Source: an uncultured Prevotella sp. (GTDB lineage Bacteria > Bacteroidota > Bacteroidia > Bacteroidales > Bacteroidaceae). From it: DNA of 64,000 nt. The first letter of the stretch is position 1, and each line of letters opens with the position of its first letter. A program made the position numbers and the translations under genes. Positions 35,976-44,164 of the stretch are shown here, piece by piece. The notes beneath the pieces were generated by a model, which saw nothing but the letters and a program-made list of their open reading frames with translations, was not told the origin of the DNA and did no database searches. Location of the stretch: positions 1 through 64,000 of the forward strand of contig CABQKA010000005.1 in NCBI GenBank assembly GCA_902464615.1, in the 5' to 3' direction.

Positions 35976-36923
35976 TTATTTCCTTAAACCTTTCCGATAT
36001 AACTGCCAAGAGTTGTACACATTGTGCCAAATGCTGTAGAAACCGCCGGCCAACGCCGTGACCGGAGTCAAAAACGTATAGCCCATCCAGATGGCCAGCA
36101 CGGTGTTTTTCTGCCCCAAAGCCTGCCCCGCACTGATTGGGCTGCCGCACCGGCGACCGATGACATGTCCCAGATAAAACTGCAACACACAGGCAAACAG
36201 GCTGGCCGCCGCAATACCCGCCTGATAGGGCCAAGGCACATTGGCATGCACCATGCTCCGCGTAGTCATGGCGATGGCGATAGATAAGGATATGGCCCAA
36301 AGATAAAAGGCCAGGTCACGACAACCTACCACAGCCTGATGGAACCTCGGCACAAGCCAACGTACCAGCATGGCCATAAAAAACGGGCATATCAACATCG
36401 GAAAAACCTTACCTACAATAAGGAAAAACGATGCCCAAAAGCCCAGGTCGGAATGCGGATGGACCAGTGGAAAAAACAGCGGGACGGCAACTGCGGTCGT
36501 CAAATTTATCAAAACCGTATAAGTCGCCAGTCCGGCAGCGTCACCACCAAGTTTTGCAGTAATCACAGCCGCTGCGGTAGCCGTCGGACAAATGAAACAC
36601 AGCATAGCCCCTTCGACGACCACTCGTCCGGGCAAATCTGGCATAAGGATAAGCAGCGCCGCCAGGAGGGAAAAGGCCACAAGCTGTAGCAGCAACAACC
36701 ACAAATGCCATCTCCGCAAGCGCAACGAATGGGGATCGACCTTGCAAAATGTGATAAAAAGCATACTGAATATCAATAACGGCTGGAGAATAGCCACCAG
36801 ATGATGGGCAAAGGCCCGCGTCGGCACGAGACAAGGGATTGACGTATAAACAAAATATGCCAGCACGCCACAGACCATTGAAATCAGCAAGGTCCAGTCT
36901 TTCAAGAAACGCTTAATGTCCAT
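35976..36923 (-). CDS. BASS-type (bile acid:sodium symporter-like) membrane transporter
   Basis: 315-aa integral membrane protein with about nine to ten hydrophobic helices. FICPTATAAAVITAKLGGDAAGLATYTVLINLTTA (residues 110-145, quoted in part) and GQALGQKNTVLAIWMGYTFL near residue 265 resemble the paired broken-helix sodium-site motifs of the BASS/arsenite-acr3 superfamily. The substrate is unknown. The start is the ATG at 36923; it lies inside the end of uvrB, which it overlaps by 11 bp, so the two are cotranscribed. Confidence 0.75.
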   Translation of the reverse strand: MDIKRFLKDWTLLISMVCGVLAYFVYTSIPCLVPTRAFAHHLVAILQPLLIFSMLFITFCKVDPHSLRLRRWHLWLLLLQLVAFSLLAALLILMPDLPGRVVVEGAMLCFICPTATAAAVITAKLGGDAAGLATYTVLINLTTAVAVPLFFPLVHPHSDLGFWASFFLIVGKVFPMLICPFFMAMLVRWLVPRFHQAVVGCRDLAFYLWAISLSIAIAMTTRSMVHANVPWPYQAGIAAASLFACVLQFYLGHVIGRRCGSPISAGQALGQKNTVLAIWMGYTFLTPVTALAGGFYSIWHNVYNSWQLYRKGLRK

Positions 36924-38952
36924 TTTCCTGTTCCAACCGATATATCTCGTCCCGGAGCTGTGCGGCAAGCACGAAGTCGAACTTGGCCGCAGCCTCTTTC
37001 ATCTGTCGCTTCAGGCTCTCTATTTTATCCTCCGTAGCCGCAGCCTTTATTCCGTTCTTTTTCCCATAAGCGGCCGCGTCGTCCGCAACGGCGGACAACG
37101 GCACATCCGTTGCTCCCACTGCATAAGGTTTCTCGGCGATCGCCGGCTTTTTCAGCTGCGCCAGCTCATTCGTACCGGTCGCCTTACGGACAGGCTTCGG
37201 CGTAATGCCATGCTCTTCATTGTAGCGAATCTGCTTCATCCGGCGTCGCTCGGTCTCGTCTATCGTTTGCCTCATGGATGGGGTGATTTTCTTCGCATAC
37301 ATGATGACGCGACCGTTCACGTTGCGCGCCGCACGGCCGGCAGTCTGGGTCAGAGAACGGTGCGAGCGCAAGAAGCCCTCCTTATCCGCATCCAAGATGG
37401 CAACTAATGCCACTTCCGGCAAATCCAGTCCTTCTCGCAACAGGTTTACCCCCACTAAGACCGAATATAGTCCCTTCCGCAAATCCTCCATGATTTGCAC
37501 GCGCTCCAACGTATCCACGTCGCTGTGAATGTAAGCTGTCCTCACACCATTCTTGACCAGATAGTCCGTGAGCTCCTCCGCCATGCGTTTCGTCAGCGTG
37601 GTTACCAGCGTCCGCTCGTCGCGCGCCACACATTGCCGGATTTCCTCCATCAAATCATCCACGGGATAATCCGTAGAACGCACTTCGATAGGCGGATCGA
37701 GCAGGCCTGTCGGACGGATCACCTGCTCCACAACGACACCTTCACTCTCTGCCAGTTCGTATTCCGCCGGCGTCGCGCTGATATATATCACCTGACGCGC
37801 CAACTCGTGGAATTCTTCAAACGTCAAGGGACGGTTGTCCAAAGCGGCCGGGAGCCGGAACCCGTAATTCACCAAGGCCTCCTTCCTCGACCTGTCCCCG
37901 CCATACATGGCATTAATTTGGGGCACGCTGACATGACTTTCGTCAATCACAATCAAAAAGTCCTTGGGAAAGAAGTCTAAAAGACAATACGGCCGTGTAC
38001 CTGGTTCGCGTCCGTCGAAATAGCGGGAATAATTCTCGATACCGGAACAATGGCCCAACTCGCGGATCATTTCGATGTCGTAGCTGACCCGTTCTTGCAG
38101 TCTTTTGGCTTCCAGCGTCTTGCCCTGCTCGGTAAAAAGCTCCACTTGGGCCACGAGATCGTCCTGTATTTTCCGTATCGCCAACTCCTGGGTTTCTTTG
38201 GAGGTCAGGAATAAGTTTGCGGGGTATATCTTATACTCATCAAACGTAGCCATGCGCGTGCCGCTCAGAGCATCCACCTCCTCAATGCCGTCTACTTCGT
38301 CTCCCCAAAACGTGATACGCAACAGCTCGTCGGCATAAGCAAGATAAACGTCGACCGTATCCCCGCGCACGCGGAAATCGCCGGCTTTGGGCGCGACATC
38401 GTTCCGCGTATAAAGGCTATCTACCAGCCGGCGCAACAGCACGTTCAGGGCCAACTTCATCCCTACCCGCAAAGCTATCACATTCTCGTAAAAGGCGGCC
38501 GGATTACCCATGCCATAAATACAGGAGACCGAGGAAACCACGATTACGTCATTGCGTCCTGAAAGCAAGGCTGAGGTGGCAGCCAGCCGCAGCTTGTCGA
38601 TTTCCTGATTAATGGCCAAATCTTTCTCAATATAAGTATCGGTTGCCGCTATGTAGGCCTCTGGCTGGTAATAATCATAATAGGATACATAATATTCCAC
38701 CGCATTATTCGGGAAAAAGCCCTTAAACTCCGAATAAAGCTGCGCCGCCAAAGTCTTGTTATGGCTCAACACCAAAGTCGGCTTGTTAACTTGCGCGATT
38801 ACATTGGCTACGGTAAATGTCTTGCCCGAACCGGTCACCCCCAACAAGGTCTGCGCCGGCGTACCTGCCTTGACGCCTGCGACAAGCTGGCGAATGGCTT
38901 CCGGCTGGTCGCCCGTTGGCTGGTAATCCGAGTGCAATTCAAATCTGTTCAT
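36913..38952 (-). CDS. uvrB: Excinuclease ABC subunit B (UvrB)
   Basis: 679-aa damage-verification helicase of nucleotide excision repair. Walker A is GVTGSGKTFTVAN near residue 37; the beta-hairpin YYDYYQPEAYIAATDTYIEKD follows near 90; other blocks are LDFFPKDFLIVIDESHV, GVNLLREGLDLPEV and DADKEGFLRSHRSL. A UVR domain for UvrC contact closes the protein (RQMKEAAAKFDFVLAAQLRD). The start is the ATG at 38952, set by conservation and by the -7 box 25 bp upstream. It overlaps the BASS transporter gene. Confidence 0.97.
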   Translation of the reverse strand: MNRFELHSDYQPTGDQPEAIRQLVAGVKAGTPAQTLLGVTGSGKTFTVANVIAQVNKPTLVLSHNKTLAAQLYSEFKGFFPNNAVEYYVSYYDYYQPEAYIAATDTYIEKDLAINQEIDKLRLAATSALLSGRNDVIVVSSVSCIYGMGNPAAFYENVIALRVGMKLALNVLLRRLVDSLYTRNDVAPKAGDFRVRGDTVDVYLAYADELLRITFWGDEVDGIEEVDALSGTRMATFDEYKIYPANLFLTSKETQELAIRKIQDDLVAQVELFTEQGKTLEAKRLQERVSYDIEMIRELGHCSGIENYSRYFDGREPGTRPYCLLDFFPKDFLIVIDESHVSVPQINAMYGGDRSRKEALVNYGFRLPAALDNRPLTFEEFHELARQVIYISATPAEYELAESEGVVVEQVIRPTGLLDPPIEVRSTDYPVDDLMEEIRQCVARDERTLVTTLTKRMAEELTDYLVKNGVRTAYIHSDVDTLERVQIMEDLRKGLYSVLVGVNLLREGLDLPEVALVAILDADKEGFLRSHRSLTQTAGRAARNVNGRVIMYAKKITPSMRQTIDETERRRMKQIRYNEEHGITPKPVRKATGTNELAQLKKPAIAEKPYAVGATDVPLSAVADDAAAYGKKNGIKAAATEDKIESLKRQMKEAAAKFDFVLAAQLRDEIYRLEQENGH

Positions 38953-38977
38953 GCTACTTCCCCGACAAAATCGGTTG

Positions 38978-38985
38978 CAAAGATA
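38978..38985 (-). promoter_or_regulatory. -7 promoter element of uvrB
   Basis: TATCTTTG on the minus strand, 25 bp before the uvrB ATG. It excludes the longer upstream reading frame. Confidence 0.6.
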
Positions 38986-39068
38986 GGATTTTTGCACGAA
39001 TCTGCGTTGTAGCGAATGGAAATACACAAGCTGCCTGACACCGCAAAAATGGCAAGAACGGCCAAAAC

Positions 39069-39103
39069 CAAAAAAGAGCAAAGCCCTCAGAGGGCTTTGC
39101 TCT
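39069..39103 (-). terminator. Terminator downstream of tRNA-Arg
   Basis: On the minus strand AGAGCAAAGCCCT pairs with AGGGCTTTGCTCT around a 3-nt loop and ends in TTTTTT. Confidence 0.9.
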
Positions 39104-39116
39104 CACCTTAACGGAG

Positions 39117-39191
39117 TGATTCCGCAGGGATTCGAACCCTGGACCCACGCCTTAGAAGGGCGTTGCTCTAATCCAACTGAGCTACGGAACC
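39117..39191 (-). tRNA. tRNA-Arg (anticodon TCT)
   Basis: 75-nt cloverleaf. The acceptor GGTTCCG pairs with CGGAATC (one G-T pair). The anticodon loop CTTCTAA gives TCT, reading AGA. The discriminator is A; CCA is not encoded. It has its own promoter at 39213-39244 and the terminator above. Confidence 0.95.
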
Positions 39192-39212
39192 TTTTCTGTC
39201 TGATTTGGAATG

Positions 39213-39244
39213 CAAAGATACATAAATCCGTGCATTCATGCAAG
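39213..39244 (-). promoter_or_regulatory. Promoter of tRNA-Arg
   Basis: Minus strand: CTTG (39244-39241), N20, TATCTTTG (39220-39213). Confidence 0.7.
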
Positions 39245-39316
39245 CCAAGCGGCGAGGCAGTCTTCATTTTCCTGCATCTCCGGCTTTGACAGCCGCATCC
39301 GCCCCGCGTTATGGTT

Positions 39317-39895
39317 TTACTCCGCGTTGCTGCCGGTGCGGGCGAATACGGGATAAAGATACTCGAACTGAAAACTCTGCCCTTTGGAAGAGGGGAACTG
39401 GCTACGCAAATCCACGTCGCGCCGGTTCTTCAAATGATTGACTATCTTGTTATAGCAGTCTTGTCCGCTCCGGGCCTTTACATAAGCTGTAAACGGAGTG
39501 TCCTGATATTGGAACTTCGTCGTGTTGGGAATCTGTATAACGCGCTTGAACACGATATGCCCTTTGTACCACCCGACCCTTTCCTCGGCCAGCTGAGCCA
39601 TCTTCATTTCTTTCTTCGTGTACGACTCGCTGCGCACCGGCGGTGCTGCCGCCGGTTTACGATGGGCCTTGAACTCTGCCAAAGTGGAAGCGGAGGTTTT
39701 AATCAATATAAAATAAACGCGCGGACGGATCTTATAGCGTTTCGGATACGGCATGTCACCCTTCACGTAGGCATTCATGTCAGCTATCAACTCGTTCGTC
39801 AGATGAATGTCGGGAATAGAAGAAAGGAAATCTATTAATTCATCAAAACTATGGACCACCGTATCTTGATCGAAATATCTCGCGTAAATATTCAT
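39317..39895 (-). CDS. Conserved hypothetical protein within a tRNA cluster
   Basis: 192-aa soluble protein, no signal peptide. It opens with MNIYARYFDQDTVVHSFDELIDFLSS, has KRYKIRPRVYFILIKTSASTLAEFKAHRK in the middle and ends RSQFPSSKGQSFQFEYLYPV. I recall close relatives as unannotated proteins in many Bacteroidales, including the MPYPKRYKIRPRVYFILIKT block, so it is a real conserved gene, but no function is known to me. It sits between tRNA-Gly (91 bp upstream) and tRNA-Arg on the same strand, with only a poor -7 candidate of its own, so it may be transcribed from the tRNA promoter. Confidence 0.8.
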   Translation of the reverse strand: MNIYARYFDQDTVVHSFDELIDFLSSIPDIHLTNELIADMNAYVKGDMPYPKRYKIRPRVYFILIKTSASTLAEFKAHRKPAAAPPVRSESYTKKEMKMAQLAEERVGWYKGHIVFKRVIQIPNTTKFQYQDTPFTAYVKARSGQDCYNKIVNHLKNRRDVDLRSQFPSSKGQSFQFEYLYPVFARTGSNAE

Positions 39896-39985
39896 CGTCT
39901 AATCTTTTATCAACAGAATCAAGATGCAAGGTAAGCGTAAAGTAAACCTCGAGCCAGCATCTCAGTGTTGCTCGCAAAGAAAAAG

Positions 39986-40058
39986 AGCGGAAAACGAGAC
40001 TCGAACTCGCGACCCCAACCTTGGCAAGGTTGTGCTCTACCAACTGAGCTATTTCCGC
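39986..40058 (-). tRNA. tRNA-Gly (anticodon GCC), copy 1
   Basis: 73-nt cloverleaf. The acceptor GCGGAAA pairs with TTTCCGC, the loop TTGCCAA gives anticodon GCC, and the discriminator is U, as usual for tRNA-Gly. Its sequence matches the copy at 40288-40360. Confidence 0.95.
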
Positions 40059-40066
40059 AAAAGAAG

Positions 40067-40150
40067 TGAAGAGGAGGAGACTCGAACTCCCACGACACAA
40101 TTGTCACTACCCCCTCAAAGTAGCGCGTCTACCGATTCCGCCACCTCTCC
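40067..40150 (-). tRNA. tRNA-Leu (anticodon GAG)
   Basis: 84-nt class II tRNA with long variable arm. The acceptor GGAGAGG pairs with CCTCTTC; the anticodon loop TTGAGGG gives GAG. The discriminator is A. Confidence 0.95.
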
Positions 40151-40175
40151 AGTTTCTTCTGACTTCATTCATGTG

Positions 40176-40258
40176 TGCCCAGAACAGGACTCGAACCTGC
40201 ACGTCATTGCTAACACTAGTACCTGAAACTAGCGCGTCTACCATTCCGCCACCTGGGC
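40176..40258 (-). tRNA. tRNA-Leu (anticodon CAG)
   Basis: 83-nt class II tRNA. The acceptor GCCCAGG pairs with TCTGGGC; the anticodon loop TTCAGGT gives CAG. The discriminator is A. Confidence 0.95.
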
Positions 40259-40287
40259 TCCTGAATAAGTCTGTCTCAATATTTCAG

Positions 40288-40360
40288 AGCGGAAAACGAG
40301 ACTCGAACTCGCGACCCCAACCTTGGCAAGGTTGTGCTCTACCAACTGAGCTATTTCCGC
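40288..40360 (-). tRNA. tRNA-Gly (anticodon GCC), copy 2
   Basis: 73-nt cloverleaf whose sequence matches the copy at 39986-40058. First gene of the Gly-Leu-Leu-Gly cluster, 30 bp after the promoter. Confidence 0.95.
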
Positions 40361-40389
40361 TGATGTAGCGTTTTCTCTCAAACGCGGTG

Positions 40390-40420
40390 CAAAGATAGGA
40401 CTAATTATTAAACCGGCAAA
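40390..40420 (-). promoter_or_regulatory. Promoter of the Gly-Leu-Leu-Gly tRNA cluster
   Basis: Minus strand: TTTG (40420-40417), N19, TATCTTTG (40397-40390). Full consensus match. Confidence 0.85.
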
Positions 40421-40479
40421 CTTTTCAACCGAAAATTTGCAGTCCAAGCATGAAAAAACGGTGAAAGAGCCGGCGGGAA

Positions 40480-40513
40480 ACGGGCCTTAGCCCCGTTCGT
40501 ACGCCAATAGGGC
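40480..40513 (+). repeat. Dispersed 21-bp tandem repeat array, locus E (2 units)
   Basis: Two units between the tRNA cluster promoter and the spt terminator: GGCCTTAGCCCC with tail GTTCGTACG, then CCAATAGGGC, in about 20-bp phase, preceded by GGGAAACG. Same orientation as the other loci although both flanking genes are on the minus strand. Confidence 0.7.
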
Positions 40514-40559
40514 AAAAAAATCCGGGGAGTAACGGTGTTTCCGTTTTCCCCGGATTTTT
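40514..40559 (-). terminator. Terminator after spt
   Basis: AAAAATCCGGGG pairs with CCCCGGATTTTT around an inner stem-loop; on the minus strand it ends in a seven-T run. Confidence 0.85.
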
Positions 40560-40597
40560 ACTGGATTTCCATATTTGCGTCCTGACGCGAATACGCA

Positions 40598-41782
40598 TCA
40601 CAGGATGTTCAGTTCGCGGAACACTTTGGTCAGCGCAGTGACGGCGCGGTCGACCTGTTCCTTTGTGTGGGTCGCCATAAGGGCCACGCGGACCAGCGTG
40701 TCCTGTGGCGCGCAGGCGGGAGGTATCACCGGATTGATGAAGACGCCTTCATCGAAGGCCCGTGCCGTGGCCAGGAAGGTTTTTTCCGTGTCGCGCACGT
40801 AGAGGGGAATGATGGGCGACTGCGTGTCGCCAATCTCGAAGCCGGCCTCGCGGAAACGGGCGAGGGCATAGTTGGTTACATCCCACAGACGCTGGATGCG
40901 TTCCGGTTCAGACTGGATGATGTGGAGCGCCTCCATGGCGCAGGCCGTGGCGGCCGGTGTATTGGATGCACTGAAGATGTAGGTCCGGGAATTATGACGC
41001 AGCCAGTTGATGATGGGTTTGTCTGAAGCGATGAAGCCGCCGATGGAAGCCAGCGATTTGCTGAACGTACCCATAATAAGGTCTATTTCGTCCGTCAGCC
41101 CGAAATGGTCGCAGACGCCCCTGCCCTGCCGTCCGAAGACGCCGATGCCGTGTGCCTCGTCTACCATGATCGACGCGTTGTACTTATGCTTCAGCCTGAC
41201 GATTTCGGGCAAATTGGCCAAATCGCCTTCCATGGAAAACACGCCGTCCACCACAATCAGCTTCACTGCCTCGGGAGCGCACTTCTGCAACTGGCGCTCC
41301 AAGTCGGCCATATCGTTGTGTTTATATTTCAAGGAAGTGGAGAACGACAAGCGTCGTCCGTCGACGATGGAAGCGTGGTCACGGTCATCGCAAATGATGT
41401 AGTCCTCGCGGCCGGTCAGGCAGGCCAGGACGCCGGAATTCACCGTGAAGCCGGTAGAGAAGCACAAGGCTTCGTCCTTACCGACAAAAGCGGCCAGCTC
41501 TTTTTCAAGCTGCACGTGCAAATCCAACGTGCCGTTCAGGAAACGTGAGCCGGCACAGCCGGCACCGTATTTGCGGAGCGCCCTTACGCCCGCTTCGACG
41601 ACGCGTTCGTCGCCCGTCAGTCCGGTATAGGCGTTCGACCCGAACATGAGGACCTTGTGTCCGCCCATCTCGACTTCCGTCCCTTGCTTTCCTTCGATTT
41701 CCCGAAAATAAGGGTAAACGCCTTGGGCCATATATTCCTGCGGCGTCGTGTACTTAGTTAGTCTGTCTTGTAAAATACCCAT
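40598..41782 (-). CDS. spt: Serine palmitoyltransferase (sphingolipid synthesis)
   Basis: 394-aa PLP-dependent alpha-oxoamine synthase condensing serine with palmitoyl-CoA to 3-ketosphinganine, the committed step of the sphingolipids made by Bacteroidales. The start is the ATG at 41782 (MGILQDRLTKYTTPQEYMA), matching known Bacteroides Spt. The PLP site is IMGTFSKSLASIGGF with the Schiff-base Lys near residue 240; DEAHGIGVFG holds the PLP-stacking Asp and His. Homology to 2-amino-3-ketobutyrate CoA ligase is close, but the lineage and N-terminus favour Spt. A hairpin lies in its leader. Confidence 0.88.
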   Translation of the reverse strand: MGILQDRLTKYTTPQEYMAQGVYPYFREIEGKQGTEVEMGGHKVLMFGSNAYTGLTGDERVVEAGVRALRKYGAGCAGSRFLNGTLDLHVQLEKELAAFVGKDEALCFSTGFTVNSGVLACLTGREDYIICDDRDHASIVDGRRLSFSTSLKYKHNDMADLERQLQKCAPEAVKLIVVDGVFSMEGDLANLPEIVRLKHKYNASIMVDEAHGIGVFGRQGRGVCDHFGLTDEIDLIMGTFSKSLASIGGFIASDKPIINWLRHNSRTYIFSASNTPAATACAMEALHIIQSEPERIQRLWDVTNYALARFREAGFEIGDTQSPIIPLYVRDTEKTFLATARAFDEGVFINPVIPPACAPQDTLVRVALMATHTKEQVDRAVTALTKVFRELNIL

Positions 41783-41835
41783 GTTCAAACATTTGAATGG
41801 GGCTTCCGGCAACCTCAGAGGCGGGTGCCTCGCAT

Positions 41836-41854
41836 CCCAGTCTTAAAAACTGGG
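41836..41854 (-). other. Hairpin in the spt 5' leader
   Basis: CCCAGT and ACTGGG form a 6-bp stem with a 7-nt A/T-rich loop starting right after the -7 box, so it would lie at the very 5' end of the transcript. It might stabilise the mRNA. Confidence 0.4.
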
Positions 41855-41862
41855 CAAAGATA
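41855..41862 (-). promoter_or_regulatory. -7 promoter element of spt
   Basis: TATCTTTG on the minus strand, 72 bp before the spt ATG. Confidence 0.6.
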
Positions 41863-41959
41863 CATATTTTATAATTAACGAGGTTTTTTTGCACTGATTT
41901 TTTCGGAAACGACCGTGAGATTCGGCTTTTCCGCCGCCCGGTATCTCGTGAATATTCCT

Positions 41960-41967
41960 TATCTTTG
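41960..41967 (+). promoter_or_regulatory. -7 promoter element of the lipid-kinase/DUF1810 gene
   Basis: TATCTTTG, 19 bp before the ATG at 41987; this also excludes the upstream in-frame ATG at 41915. Confidence 0.6.
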
Positions 41968-41986
41968 CAATTCTAATTCTGTCCTT

Positions 41987-43429
41987 ATGAAAAAACGTAT
42001 CCTGTTTGTCATCAATCCCATCTCCGGTACGGGCCGCAAAGAGTCTATCCCGGAAGAGATTGAGAGATACATTGACACGTCGCATTATGAATATGCTATC
42101 CGGATGACAGAATATGCAGGCCACGCTACGCTGCTGGCCAAAGAGGCCATCCGGAAAGGATATGATACGGTCGTTGCCGTCGGCGGCGACGGGACTATCA
42201 ATGAAGTGGCACGCGCCGTAGTCCACACCCCGACAGCTTTGGGCATAATCCCCTGCGGTTCGGGCAACGGGCTGGCCCGCCACTTGCAAATCCCGCAAAA
42301 CGTGCGTCGCGCCATTGAAATCATTAACCAGGATACCATACATTGCCTGGACTACGGCCGTATCAACGGGCATCCCTTCTTCTGCACTTGCGGAATGGGC
42401 TTCGACGCCTTCGTCAGCATGAAATTCGCCGAAGGGAAAAAAAGAGGGCTGCTGCAATATGTCAAGGACACGGTGAGCATAGGGCTCAAATATAAGCCGG
42501 AGACCTATATTATAGAAGACGAATACGGGACGGAGAGGCATGAGGCATTTCTCATCACTTGCGCCAACGCCTCGCAATATGGAAACAACGCGTACATCGC
42601 CCCCGGCGCCTCCATGAAAGACGGGCTGATGGACATCATCATTATCAAGCCTTTCAAGACCTTGGAAGCAGCCCAGGTAGCCATACAGATGTTCAACAAA
42701 ACCTTATTGAGCAACAGCCATGTAGAGATGTTCAAAGCCAAAAAGGTACACATCACGCGGCCTGGCGACGGGGTCGTACATTGCGACGGCGACCCCATAC
42801 TGATGGGCAAAAACATAGACGTAGTCCTCATTCAGCACAGCTTCAATATCGTAGTCAATCCCGAAGCGCATAATAAGAAGAAAAGTTTTCTGCAAGACAT
42901 CGCGGACAACGTGACTTTAAGTCTGCGCCCGTTCTTATCCCAAATACGCGAGACAGCCGACGGGGAAACCGACACTTTTAACCTGAACCGCTTCGTCAAA
43001 GCACAAGACGGCATCTATACCTATGCCTGCAACGAAATCCGACAGGGCTACAAGCATACGCACTGGATGTGGTACATTTTTCCACAGCTCCGCGGACTGG
43101 GACGAAGCGCCGCCTCAAATTATTACGGTATTTCCGGACTTCAAGAAGCAGAAGCGTATCTGTCTCACCCCGTTCTCGGAAAACGGCTCATAGACATCTC
43201 GCGGCAGCTGTTGGAAATCGAGGACAAGACGGCTACGGGCATTTTCGGCTACCCGGATTGCATGAAGCTCAAGTCCTGCATGACGCTCTTCGAAGCTGCT
43301 GACAAAACAAACGGCGTATTCAGCGAGGTATTGGCAAAGTATTATGACGGGCAACGCTGCCAGTACACGCTTCAACGGATTGCGGAAGAGCAATCCGCGC
43401 CTACTTCTCCACCGCCCTCCTCCAACTGA
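41987..43429 (+). CDS. Diacylglycerol-kinase-family lipid kinase fused to a DUF1810 domain
   Basis: 480-aa two-domain protein. Residues 1-305 are a YegS/BmrU-type lipid kinase: VINPISGTG near residue 9, AVGGDGTINEV (64-74) with the conserved GGDGT, PCGSGNGLARHL (89-100) and HCDGDPI (265-271). After a linker (306-330), residues 331-468 match DUF1810 (LNRFVKAQDGIYTYA, HWMWYIFPQLRGLGRS, YYGISGLQEAEAYLSHPVLGKRL, GIFGYPDCMKLKSCMTLFEAA), normally a stand-alone protein. The kinase half probably phosphorylates a diacyl or sphingoid lipid; divergent spt makes the latter tempting but unproven. The 3' end overlaps the convergent TtcA-like gene by 58 bp. Confidence 0.88.
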   Translation: MKKRILFVINPISGTGRKESIPEEIERYIDTSHYEYAIRMTEYAGHATLLAKEAIRKGYDTVVAVGGDGTINEVARAVVHTPTALGIIPCGSGNGLARHLQIPQNVRRAIEIINQDTIHCLDYGRINGHPFFCTCGMGFDAFVSMKFAEGKKRGLLQYVKDTVSIGLKYKPETYIIEDEYGTERHEAFLITCANASQYGNNAYIAPGASMKDGLMDIIIIKPFKTLEAAQVAIQMFNKTLLSNSHVEMFKAKKVHITRPGDGVVHCDGDPILMGKNIDVVLIQHSFNIVVNPEAHNKKKSFLQDIADNVTLSLRPFLSQIRETADGETDTFNLNRFVKAQDGIYTYACNEIRQGYKHTHWMWYIFPQLRGLGRSAASNYYGISGLQEAEAYLSHPVLGKRLIDISRQLLEIEDKTATGIFGYPDCMKLKSCMTLFEAADKTNGVFSEVLAKYYDGQRCQYTLQRIAEEQSAPTSPPPSSN

Positions 43430-44157
43430 CCGGCTTTCAGCAATGCGTGCCACAAATGCCGGCGATAGTCGGGACTGATTTTTTCCATAGCTTCCATGAC
43501 AGAAGCTATGGAGGTGCGGTTCGTGACCCGGTCATAAGGGCATGATTTCACCATCCGCGGATAACTACGCAGCTCGGCCCAAGCAGTCAAATCGGCCTCG
43601 CCCACCATACAAAGCGGGCGAATCAGCGTAACGGGGAATTTACTCATGGACAGCTTGGCCGGCATTGTAGAGAACGTACCGGAAAAGGTCAAGTTCATTA
43701 ATGCTGTGCGCAGGATGTCGTCTTGATGATGGCCCAAGGCTATTTTATTGCATCCCAATGTCTGTGCTGTGTCGAACAGCAACTTGCGCCGATGCCACGA
43801 ACATAAGAAACACGGAGAACGCCGCCCTTTGCGGTCCGGCTCGAAATGCCCGTCCTTCACGAGAAATGGCACGCCGGCACTTTCAGCCATACGTTCCAGT
43901 CCTGCCAGGTCTGAGGCATAATCCACGTTCTCCATGCGGACATGCACAGCCGTCAGCCGGAAGCACGCATTGCGGTTGCGCCGCAGCGTGGCCAGCAGTT
44001 CCAGCAAGGCCATGGAATCTTTTCCCCCGGAAACGGCCACAAGGATATGGTCGCCGGAATTGATCAACGAGAAGGCCCGAATGCCCTCCGAGAAATGCCG
44101 CCATACCCGCCGTCCCAAACGCTTGCCATCGCAACTTCTCTCTTTATCCGCGTCCAC
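43372..44157 (-). CDS. ttcA: TtcA-family PP-loop protein (tRNA 2-thiolation)
   Basis: 261-aa N-type ATP pyrophosphatase. The PP-loop is VSGGKDSMALLELL near residue 41; PCFLCSW near residue 115 gives the CxxC and SCPYD near 210 gives the third Cys of the [4Fe-4S] site used by TtcA for s2C32 in tRNA. It is somewhat shorter than E. coli TtcA (311 aa). The last 19 codons overlap the convergent lipid-kinase fusion gene. It follows the DUF486 gene by 7 bp. Confidence 0.82.
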   Translation of the reverse strand: MDADKERSCDGKRLGRRVWRHFSEGIRAFSLINSGDHILVAVSGGKDSMALLELLATLRRNRNACFRLTAVHVRMENVDYASDLAGLERMAESAGVPFLVKDGHFEPDRKGRRSPCFLCSWHRRKLLFDTAQTLGCNKIALGHHQDDILRTALMNLTFSGTFSTMPAKLSMSKFPVTLIRPLCMVGEADLTAWAELRSYPRMVKSCPYDRVTNRTSIASVMEAMEKISPDYRRHLWHALLKAGQLEEGGGEVGADCSSAIR

Positions 44158-44164
44158 CCTGAGC

